Assembly (NCBI GenBank): GCA_025617745.1
Contig: CM046856.1
Location: 40,794,888-40,858,887 of the forward strand
Source: Heliocidaris erythrogramma
Lineage: Eukaryota > Echinodermata > Echinoidea > Camarodonta > Echinometridae
Direction: 5' to 3'
Length of the DNA: 64,000 bases
The first letter of the stretch is position 1. Every line of letters starts with the position of its first letter. This document shows, piece after piece, positions 35,240-44,260 of this stretch. A model generated the notes under the pieces. That model was given only the letters and a program-made list of their open reading frames with translations. It made no database searches and was not told where the DNA came from. Position numbers and translations under genes: made by a program.

Positions 35240-35845
35240 TTACGTTATTGTCGGTCTGTCGGACCTTCTAACTATCGGACCCCTACTGAACCTTCGGACT
35301 ATTGGACCCTTTTGCCGATTCGGTCTATCGAACCTTCTATCTATCGGACCTTCTGACTATCGGACCCCGCTTGACATTTGATCTATAGAACCTTCGGAAT
35401 ATCGGACTCTCCGCTGATTCGGTCTATAGAACCGTCTGTCTATTGGACCCTCTCGTACATTCGGTCTATCGAACCTTCTATCTATAGGGTGTCGGTCTAT
35501 CGGACCCGCTAACTATCGGACCTTCTAGCTATAGGGCTGTAACCAAACGAGATACCCGGTTACCCGTCTGGTGTTGAAAAAACAACCCTTTTTACTTGTT
35601 TTCATGGACGCGGATACCGTACAGGCCTCAATAAGACATCCCCCCCACCCCCCCCCCTCCCCCGCCTGGGATCATTCCTGTAGATTTCAAGTATTTATAA
35701 TATTGTTAACCGGGTTATCTGGTAAAGTTCTCCCTTTTCCAAGGTGTGCATGGTGTCCTAGGTGAGTTAGTGCAATGCATGTACTATAGTTTACATCACT
35801 CACTGCCACCCTATAGTTACGTTGTGTATAAAGTAGGGTTTTGAG

Positions 35846-36727
35846 TAAGCCTGAGTCGAATCGATTGGTTAGCCCGTGTTCGATCGAAGACATCGAATCC
35901 CGAATTTGTTTTGGCAAATACGGTGCATCGATTTGTAGTCCCCCAGATTTTGGACTACCTTTGCCACCATGAAAAAAGCAACTGAAAAAAGAAACTCAGT
36001 AACGTACAGCATATATACTAGCAGAGAACGTGAAGGTGACTTCAAAGTTCAAACTGTTGGCTAACTTTCGCTAATTCGCTCGCGGAGGACGTCGCGCATT
36101 ACCTGTGCTTTCTCTATGGAAAATTGTTTTGTCGTTACGAACTGAAGTTTACGATAATATTCTTGCACTCTCTCTGCATTGTCAATTTGACAATTGTATA
36201 ATTGAACATGATAAATACGGGCATGAGTACGAGTACAAAAACTAATATCACACTCTCAACAAATTGGCAATTACTTCTGAATGATATCTGAAGCTGAATG
36301 AAGTCGAGTCATATGAGCGACGAAAAGTTTATTTTGTGGCTTTTTTTTTTGCATCAAACAAACGTGTTCCATTCAGTTCTCCACAGACGGAGTAAGATTA
36401 TTAATTCTTTGAATTTGAATCATTGTCGGGTGTGTCGATAATGAGCATCGCTTCGTGCGACACTAGAGTGATATTTTGGCTAGCCATACGGACTAGAAAC
36501 TTAAGATTTTGGCTCGTCCGCTGTGATTATCGTTAATGTCGAGCAGCGAGAGCCCATACATATGTCCGCGATGCCAGCGGACCGGTCACCGGTGCATGGT
36601 GCATACACTGCGTGCAACTGTGTGCAACTCTGTTTTCACCGCCCATCATTTATCGATGCACCGGTATTCGATTGAATCAAAGCCTTTGAATCCCGGATTA
36701 TGAAATATTCGATATGACTCATGCTTA
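35846..36727. repeat. hAT-like non-autonomous element (882 bp)
   Basis: GTTTTGAG flanks it at 35838-35845 and 36728-36735, an exact 8-bp direct repeat typical of hAT transposons. The ends TAAGCCTGAGTCGAATCGA and, inverted, TAAGCATGAGTCATATCGA are terminal inverted repeats. Longer arms share CGGTGCATCGAT. No transposase frame is seen. It lies in the ABHD13 intron. Confidence 0.75.
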
Positions 36728-36735
36728 GTTTTGAG

Positions 36736-37020
36736 CATATTGTCAACCAGCAGCTGCTAAACATTTGGCTCTGCCTTTCAAGTTTCAAGAGGTCACAAAT
36801 ATTGTTAATGCACCAGTAATAAATTTCTCTGTACTACGAATCACACCAGCAGTCACAGTAAGTGATCATATTTAATAAAAACTGAATGTCCTGTAGTTTA
36901 CAGTATTCTAGAATTTGCAACATTCAGCCCGTGAAACAGTTCTTTTTGTTTATTTTTTAAACTCCACTTACAAAATTGCCAAGTATCTTTACTTTGAAAC
37001 TTCTCTCTTTTTTTTTTCAG
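36736..37020 (+). other. End of the 29-kb ABHD13 intron
   Basis: No repeats are recognised. A strong polypyrimidine tract ends TTTTTTTCAG at 37020. Confidence 0.8.
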
Positions 37021-37270
37021 GTCTATACACAGATGCTCAATCAACCCTGGACTACCTCCACACAAGGCGCGACATAGACACTACGCAGCTCTTTCTGTTT
37101 GGTCGATCGCTGGTGGCGCTGTGGCAATCCATATAGCATCGCAGAAGATAAATACCGGGAGATTAAAGGGGCTGATAATAGAAAACACCTTCACCTCAAT
37201 ACAACAAATGGGCAGCCATTTGTTTTCAGGGGCAGTGAGCTGGATTCCTCTGTGTCTAGTCAAGAACAAG
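37021..37270 (+). CDS. ABHD13: ABHD13, exon with the catalytic serine; one base short
   Basis: The exon completes the split Gly codon and encodes [20 protein letters not shown], then FLFGRSL, then [19 protein letters not shown] and [19 protein letters not shown], ending VKNK|GTTTGT. It aligns throughout with vertebrate ABHD13 (IFLFGRSLGGAVAIHLAS, ENTFLSI, YKNK). The nucleophile elbow should read GRSLGG with the catalytic Ser; the DNA at about 37107-37117 has CTGGTGGC where CTGGGTGGC is expected, so one G is missing and the frame shifts right after the catalytic Ser-Leu. The downstream codons are otherwise intact, and both splice phases require the missing base. This is either a sequencing/assembly error or a recent disabling mutation. 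Confidence 0.9.
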
Positions 37271-38231
37271 GTTTGTTTAAAAAAAATAATTTGTGTGAAG
37301 TTAGAGGGCACGTCAAATAAACTTTAGAGTAGGGTTAAAGAATAGAAAATCCTGTGTATGGAAGAAATACCCTTATTTATCTTAAACATGTTACAATAAT
37401 TGCGACCCCCTTGGGCAAAGATTTTTTTGCAGCAGTTTCATAGCTTATTGTCATGATGATTATCATTGGTGTATGGCACACTTAGCCCAAATATAGACTT
37501 AAGAGATCTTGAGCAAAAATTTTGACACTTTAATAATTGTAAATATAAATTTTGTCATCAAAATATAGATAAGATTAAAGGGGTAAACCGCGTAGAACTC
37601 ATGGGAAAAGGCATGGCAATTTCGGATGAGAGAGGAGAATGCAGTCGGAGCTTTGAGTCATTTTCATACAAGGACTTCCACCGCACATACCATGACATGT
37701 GATTTATACTAGACCACCTCCGAGACGTTTTCTGTGGAAGATTGCCCTGTGTAATCAAACATCTAGTCACATGGAAGAGCAATTACAGGGCCACCTCTCT
37801 GGGAGAGCCTGGGGATTGTTACGCAATTGTGATGATGACGCGTTGCGGAGGGCAATAAAGAGCAATGGCTTGACTAACCAACCAGAGGTTAAACGGTTGT
37901 TTTTGTATTTTGAAATGTTCTAGCATTACACTATACTATATGTTCCTTCGGGTGAACAATGATGAGACCCGTAGGACTTGGGATTGGTAAAAAAATCACG
38001 AAGTATTCGACTAGCCTGTGTATAAGTAAACAAGGCTTTTGCAACTTCCGTAGGATTCCATTCCCCGTGAGTTCCTAGTTGACTTTAAACTACAGACTAC
38101 CTATGAGGTGGCAGTAGCCTGAATATTGGTCATTTTAAAATCTCCCCTCCTCCACCTTGTCCAAGTGTGATGATGATTATTGTGCATGGATTTGTATTTC
38201 AAAATTATGTTACTTTTATTTTTCTTCTCAG
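37271..38231 (+). other. ABHD13 intron
   Basis: From GTTTGT at 37271 to TTCTTCTCAG at 38231. No repeat or RNA is recognised. Confidence 0.8.
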
Positions 38232-38336
38232 TTTTTATCAAATAGGAAGGTTTCATCTATTCACACCCCAACCATGTTTTTAGCTGGTACTGCAGATGAG
38301 CTAGTGCCTCCTAAGATGATGAAAGATTTATTTATG
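38232..38336 (+). CDS. ABHD13: ABHD13, exon with the catalytic aspartate
   Basis: A phase-0 exon of exactly 35 codons, between TTCTTCTCAG and ATG|GTAAGA. It encodes FLSNRKVSSIHTPTMFLAG followed by TADELVPPKMMKDLFM. It aligns with vertebrate FLSYRKISQCRMPSLFISG and SDQLIPPVMMKQLYE. The Asp in TADELVPP is at the position of the acidic member of the hydrolase triad. No disruption is seen. Confidence 0.92.
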
Positions 38337-39810
38337 GTAAGAAAATCAAATCAATCCTTGTACTTTTCAGTTAATAATGGATTATTTTAAAGAAATCAGG
38401 AGCAATTTGCATGTGATTTATGATGCCTGATTGCTACATTTACTCATCTTATAATGCAACTGTGGCCAGAGGGTATGGAATATTGTAATGTGGCATTTAG
38501 AAATTGTAAGAGTACTTCTTCTGAAGCTGTGTCGAAACTGCATATAGTGTATGTTTCCAAATGACTTTATGTTGAACTGGCTTGAGGTGACTTTCTTTCA
38601 AACTTGCTGTCATTGAGGATTAATAAAGACCTTGGCCCTGTTTTATTAAACTTGTTCTTCATAACAAGTTGCAATAATTGTTATAAGCTACTGAAATCCT
38701 TGAATCTCATTGGCTGAGAGGAAATTTGTCAGAGAAATCGGGCAGTTATTGACAAGTTTTATGAAACAGGGCCCTAATGTGTGTCCTCAGTCCTCGTACT
38801 CTACTTTGAACTTGATGACCCATTTTCATAAAAGTAGACTATGTTGTAGGACTGTAGCTCACAACCCAAAATCCTGGTCAGGTCGGGCTCGTTAATTTGT
38901 AATAATCCTTACCCGATTGTGGATTTTGGACCAGTTCGGTATCTCGTTAAGAAACACAGTAATATCTATGATCAAAATACTTAAACAAAAGAATGTCTGT
39001 TTTTTTCCTTAGAGGGCTTTTGTAACAGATATTATAATACACTTTTGGTAGAAATTTACATAAACACGAATATAATAGAAAAAGATCACTTTCTGAAAGT
39101 GATAAGAGATGACAAAAAGTGAGCTTTTTCACAATTTCTTTCTACTAGACCTCTTGTTACTGAGTTGACCCGATTTAAGTTTTATTTTGGGTCGTGTCTG
39201 GCTTGGCTCAAAACCTCCAGTCTGGCGAGTTTAAGACCAGTTCTGGTTCCGAGCTACAGCACTATACTAACCCAGTTTAACTGATTTATGGAGTTTAAGT
39301 GTTTACCATGCTGTATTAATAACTGTATAAATTGTGTGAGAAAACAATGAATTAATAAAATGAGTTGAGTCCTGAAATGAAAATAAAAAATTGTTTTCAT
39401 GATTACGCAATAGTATGTATATTCATTTATATATTTAGGTACAGAATTATAAGGATTTTTTAAGGATGAAGAGGTCGACACTGTACTACATAAATTAGTG
39501 AACCACTTCTACACTCCACAACCAAGTTTGAAACCTGGACAAAATTTAGCCCTCTTTGGTGATTACTGATCACTGTTCACATGTGGTTTAAGCTCCTACC
39601 AACATAAAAATTAAGTAGGCGAGCTGCCATTACTCTTCAGACTCGGTCAAGCCAAATTATTTCTCCATGCAGTTTCTTACTGCCTGCTGTGTGTAGATGA
39701 CTGGGCAAAGATAGGCTACAGTGTGTATCCAGAGTCCCTATTCAGTGTAGGATTAATTGTTTCAATCCAGTGGTCTCTTTCACCAATCAGAGATGTTTGT
39801 CTTTTTACAG
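38337..39810 (+). other. ABHD13 intron
   Basis: From GTAAGA to TCTTTTTACAG at 39810. It contains a MITE at 38634-38773; otherwise unassigned. Confidence 0.8.
38634..38773. repeat. MITE with GGCCCTGTTT ends
   Basis: The inverted ends GGCCCTGTTTTATTAAACTT and the inverse of AAGTTTTATGAAACAGGGCC enclose 140 bases. The interior (TACTGAAATCCTTG ... ATTGGCTGAGA) recurs at about 63355-63420. Confidence 0.75.
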
Positions 39811-39918
39811 AGATGCAGAGCACCAAAGAAGTCCATGTATTGCTTTACTGGAGGGTCCCATAACGAGACATGGCATTGCGATAATTACTTCCAAACCATC
39901 AGAGACTATTTATGGAAA
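39811..39918 (+). CDS. ABHD13: ABHD13, exon with the catalytic histidine
   Basis: A phase-0 exon of 36 codons, between CTTTTTACAG and AAA|GTAAGT. It encodes RCRAPKKSMYCFTGG, SHNETWHCDNYF, then QTIRDYLWK. GGSHNETW aligns with vertebrate DGTHNDTW, where the His completes the Ser-Asp-His triad. It is the last exon with clear similarity to vertebrate ABHD13. The next in-phase coding exon found is 13 kb downstream. Confidence 0.92.
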
Positions 39919-40120
39919 GTAAGTAGGTGATTTCATTAGTGCTCCAACACATTCTCAGGCTACAATTGATCTGGGCTTTATTTCATCATAGATATAGGGT
40001 TAGGGTAAGGGTCATAGTCAATGTTTGATCTAGCGATGAAGTTAGTATGGGACATTGACTACAGAGCACTTGTCCCTGAGCATGTGTCATACAAGCATTA
40101 CATTACAATGCCATTGATAA
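39919..40120 (+). other. Start of the 13-kb terminal ABHD13 intron
   Basis: The donor GTAAGT is at 39919. No repeat is recognised before 40121. Confidence 0.7.
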
Positions 40121-41726
40121 CAAGAGCCCCAGGGGGCACGACGCTCACCTGAGGTGGATCAATTCACATCTGGTGCATGTTCTCTCTAGCACCACCAGGA
40201 GATATGTTAGAAATTGAAAAAACTAGGAGGATGTACATGAGATGATGTTAGAAATTAACATAATTCCCCCCCCCCCAACCCCATGGTCTACAATGTCATG
40301 TATTATTTGAAAGTGTGGTTGAATCATACAACAAATCATGCAAAGAATGTACATTTCCCCTCCTGCATATTAACCTCGCCCTCGCAGGACCCCTATGGGG
40401 CCACCCTGAGAATGTCATGAACAACATTCATTCTTCATCTATAGAGGTATATCCATACACAATACCAAGTCTGTGCTATGCCTGGTTCTGGAGAAGATGA
40501 TGTTTGAAATTTACATAGCTTTTACAATTGGGGGCCCTCCCCCTGGGCCCCCTCCCCCTGGGCCCCCTGGGGGCCACATGTACCATTTTAGCAACTTTGG
40601 GTCCCCTACCCCTAAGGATGATTCCTACCAAGTTTGGTTGAATTCCGATCATGTGTTTTGGAGAAGAAGATCAGAATGTACATTTTGCCTGGCAGCGCCC
40701 CCCCCCCTTCCAGTATGTTACCCCCACAGGGCCCCTATAGGGCCACTCAGAGAAATTTCATGAACAACATTCATTCTTCATTTATAGAGGTATCTCCATA
40801 CACAATACCAAGTCTGAGCTATACCTGGTTCTGGAGAAGAAGATGTTTGAAATTTACATAGCTTTTACAATTGGGGGCCCTCCCCCTGGGCCCCCCTGGG
40901 GGCCACATGTACCATTTTAGCAACTTTGGGTCCCCTACCCCTAAGGATGATTCCTACCAAGTTTGGTTGAATTCCGATCATGTGTTTTGGAGAAGAAGAT
41001 CAGAATGTACATTTTGCCTGGCAGCGCCCCCCCCCCCCCCCCCCCTTCCAGTATGTTACCCCCACAGGGCCCCTATAGGGCCACTCAGAGAAATTTCATG
41101 AACAACATTCATTCTTCATTTATAGAGGTATCTCCATACACAATACCAAGTCTGAGCTATACCTGGTTCTGGAGAAGAAGATGTTTGAAATTTACATAGC
41201 TTTTACAATTGGGGGCCCTCATGTACCATTTTAGCAACTTTGGGTCCCCTACCCCTAAGGATGATTCCTACAAAGTTTGGTTGAATTCCGATCATGTGTT
41301 TTGGAGAAGAAGATCAGAATGTACATTTTGCCTGGCAGCGCCCCCCCCCCCCCAGTATGTTACCCCCACAGGCCCCTATAGGGCCACTCAGAGAAATTTC
41401 ATGAACAACATTCATTCTTCATCTATAGAGGTATCTCCATACACAATACCAAGTCTGAGCTATGCCTGGTTCTGGAGAAGAAGATGTTTGAAATTAACAT
41501 AGCTTTTACAATTGGGGGCCCTCCCCCTGGGGCCCCCTGGGGGCCACATTTACCATTTTAGCAACTTTGGGTCCCCTACCCCTAAGGATGATTCCTACCA
41601 AGTTTGGTTGAATTCCGATCATGGGTTTTGGAGAAGAAGATGTAAATGTAAAAAGTTAACGGACGACGGACGACGGACAAATTTCCATCGCAATAGCTCA
41701 CTCGAGCCTTAGGCTCAGGTGAGCTA
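40121..41726. repeat. Dispersed repeat with 300-340-bp internal tandem units
   Basis: The left end is CAAGAGCCCCAGGGGGCACG and CTCACCTGAGGTGGATCAAT. The right end is CGGACAAATTTCCATCG, CAATAGCTCACTCG and AGGCTCAGGTGAGCT. Inside, a unit starting TTGGGGGCCCTC recurs at 40528, 40871, 41209 and 41512 (spacings 343, 338 and 303). Each unit carries CCTACCCCTAAGGATGATTC and a C-run. Short proline-rich frames in each unit are by-products. Reverse copies lie at 22520-23035 and about 47363-51788. Confidence 0.8.
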
Positions 41727-41835
41727 ATAAAAAGCTCATGTACAATTCTGATAAAGAAAGGGAGAAAAAATTAGTTCATGAATAGCAAGATTCTCACAAA
41801 TTATTATTTCTGTGAACTTGATTTAAAAAATATGG

Positions 41836-41938
41836 GCGGTATTCTGAGTTCATTTTATCTCAGATAAAATCTGAGATTTTAAGTCGGTGAAATAAAATAC
41901 CCTTAAAATTTTTTACAATCGGTATTCTGAGAACTGTA
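41836..41938. repeat. Piece of a GGTATTCTGAG MITE next to DIRS E
   Basis: GGTATTCTGAG occurs at 41840 and 41931, with ATCTCAGATAAAATCTGAGAT between. Related sequence resumes after E (46444, GATTTTATCTCATCT) and at about 52610-52665. DIRS E appears inserted in this repeat. Confidence 0.6.
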
Positions 41939-42330
41939 TTTACAGCAATAAATCAATGTATCTACCTACATGTATTTGCTAGTTTCCCAAACTATGCCGT
42001 CATTCGAGAAAAACTAAGTCAGAAACGTGCATGCCCCTGCCCGCACGCGCGCTCCCCGTCCACCAATAAAAAATCGCGCAGCCGCCATGCTCTTCCTCTT
42101 CCTTTCTCGCCCGTCAGAGAAGTGACATCTATGAGCTAAGTCTTAGCCTAAATTGCGAGATTTTTACCTCCAAAAGCGTTTTTGGTTGCTATTCGCAATA
42201 AAAATCCCGTTCACCAAGTTTTCACACTCATTTTGGTGTATCAGATTTTTCCTGAGTCAACCTCCTTCACGGTATTTTAATCAAATTATTTTGCCGTTTT
42301 TCTTCCCCTTCTGGGCATTACTCACAGACG

Positions 42331-43465
42331 GTGTACTAGTACACTGTGTCGGGCTCTTCCCCCGTGTCTGTAGGTGGTTGATTCAACGCGCTTAGACAAG
42401 CGGTTTTATCAGAACGTTGTGTTCTCCGTAATGGGAGTTTATTCCCACTCCGTATTGTGAGTTGGTTGTTACCTTATATATAGTTCTATATTTGTTTGCT
42501 TGTCTTTCTTTTCAGCCATGTCGAAGTCTCCGTCTCTTACGGCTGGTGTTCCCCAGTAAATATAAGGGGACTCGCCTAGCCTTGGGAGGGTTGGCTGCGA
42601 CAGATTTATCTCGCACCAATGTTATCTTCCCCGGAGCTTCGACTAAGGTAAGTTAGGGCCTACCTCGTGTACGGCTCACCCCGTGATGAGTTCGTCGTCT
42701 GTTTTGACGACCAACTCATGCGGGATAAACCGGGAGAGTGAGTGCCGCACTAGGCCAATACCTCTCTTGGGAATAGAGACTTGTATAACGGGGAGAGTGA
42801 GTGCCTCACTAGGCCAATACCTCTCACCGATAAAACTGCGGGCAGTACCCCAGCCCGCAGTTCGTCTCGTCGAGTGACACTTCTCGCTCTCTAGCCATAG
42901 ATGTGTTCACTCAGGGGTTGGCTCCTTTTGTCTCTCTGCACGCTTCTAATCCAAGCAAGGCGGGTAAGAGTAAAAGGAGTCGTGATCTTCCTAGTGTACC
43001 CAGTGCAGGGCTAACTACGGAAGCGGCGCCCGTTTCAGAAGGGTAAAGGGAGCGGTAATCATGCTCGCCTGCCCAAGAAACGTAAGCGCCAGGGTCCTGC
43101 CCAGCCGGCCGGCGGGGCGGACTCTCTCCCCTCGACATCGACCGAGTCTTCACCAACTGTGTCAGGGGAGGCCAAGAAGAAGCGGGTTAGCCCTCCGAGG
43201 GCGACTACTTCTGAGTCGGGCGTCTCCCATGCACTTCTGAATTATCTGAAGATTATTGTGGAGAAGAGTGGTTAGTCGGACTCTATGTCCGTACCCCCCA
43301 CCACGCCTGACTCCAACCCCTCCCCCCCTGGGGGAAGGGATACGTGTACCCTCCCAGGGCCGGATCCGGTTCGGCTACCGGTTTTCCGGTGCCCGGATCC
43401 GGTTTTACCGGTTATCTGGCTAGGAACGCTGGTTTCCCTTGGTTATCCACCACTGTTTTCAGTGG
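42331..43465 (+). other. Hairpin chain in the leader and gag-like region of DIRS E
   Basis: GTGTACTAGTACAC (42331-42344, perfect palindrome); TGGGA/TCCCA (42432-42447); ATGAGTT-GTCGTC/GACGAC-AACTCAT (42686-42719, 13 pairs with one mismatch); AGTG-ccg-CACT and AGTG-cct-CACT in two tandem copies of a ~58-base block (about 42728-42835); ACTGCGGGC/GCCCGCAGT (42835-42861, 9 pairs); CCACTG-tttt-CAGTGG (43450-43465, repeated in the duplicated copy). The sequence is unrelated to the C/D chain. Confidence 0.7.
42516..42647 (+). other. Exon-like cassette of DIRS E (132 nt)
   Basis: The acceptor TCTTTCTTTTCAG ends at 42515, ATG is at 42518, and the donor AAG|GTAAGT is at 42648. Length and position match the cassettes of B, C and D although the sequence is unrelated. 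Confidence 0.65.
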
Positions 43466-44260
43466 ATTGGGATCCGGTTCCTCTGCTCAGGTATCCGGCT
43501 CAGTGCTGTTGGGTTCCAACACACATGAGTCTTGCCGCCCCTCTTCGGGCGTCTCCCGACCACGTTCAGCCTCGCTCTCTAGCCATAGATGTGTTCACTC
43601 AGGGGTTGGCTCCTTTTGTCTCTCTGCACGCTTCTAATCCAAGCAAGGCGGGTAAGAGTAAACGGAGTCGTGATCTTCCTAGTGTACCCAGTGCAGGGCT
43701 AACTACGGAAGCGGCGCCCGTTTCAGAAGGGTAAAGGGAGCGGTAATCATGCTCGCCTGCCCAAGAAACGTAAGCGCCAGGGTCCTGCCCAGCCGGCCGG
43801 CGGGGCGGACTCTCTCCCCTCGACATCGACCGAGTCTTCACCAACTGTGTCAGGGGAGGCCAAGAAGAAGCGGGTTAGCCCTCCGAGGGCGACTACTTCT
43901 GAGTCGGGCGTCTCCCATGCACTTCTGAATTATCTGAAGATTATTGTGGAGAAGAGTGGTTAGTCGGACTCTATGTCCGTACCCCCCACCACGTCTGACT
44001 CCAACCCCTCCCCCCCTGGGGGAAGGGGGATACCTGTACCCTCCCAGGGCCGGATCCGGTTCGGATACCGGTTTTCCGGTGCCCGGATCCGGTTTTACCG
44101 GTTATCTGGCTAGGAACGCTGGTTTCCCTTGGTTATCCACCACTGTTTTCAGTGGATTGGGATCCGGTTCCTCTGCTCAGGTATCCGGCTCAGTGCTGTT
44201 GGGTTCCAACACACATGAGTCTTGCCGCCCCTCTTCGGGCGTCTCCCGACCACGTTCAGC
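42883..44260 (+). repeat. 688-bp tandem duplication inside DIRS E
   Basis: CTCGCTCTCTAGCCATAG starts both copies (42883 and 43571). The copies differ at only a few positions plus a 2-base length difference in a G-run near 44025, so the duplication is recent relative to the insertion. Confidence 0.9.

Larger units (their letters stand above)
24543..35544. mobile_element. 11-kb foldback element with iterated inverted arms and 9-bp target duplication
   Basis: The left arm (24543 to about 24755) and right arm (about 35240-35544) are inverted complements; both begin CCCTATAGCTAGAAGG a few bases in, and match closely for the first ~100 bases. The arms are iterations of short words such as GGTCCGATAGNNAGAAGG and TCGATAGACCGA. 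AAACGAGAT flanks both sides (24534-24542 and 35545-35553), a 9-bp target-site duplication. The architecture matches foldback transposons (Drosophila FB, sea-urchin TU); the 9-bp duplication fits a Mutator-like origin, which is inference. No transposase is seen. The interior is filled by nested DIRS, a tandem duplication and a second foldback. Confidence 0.85.

Noticed and set aside
40473-41712. Repeated frames reading GALPLGPPGGHMYHFSNFGS
   Set aside because: They repeat only because the non-coding unit is in tandem; C-runs of varying length break them and no family matches.
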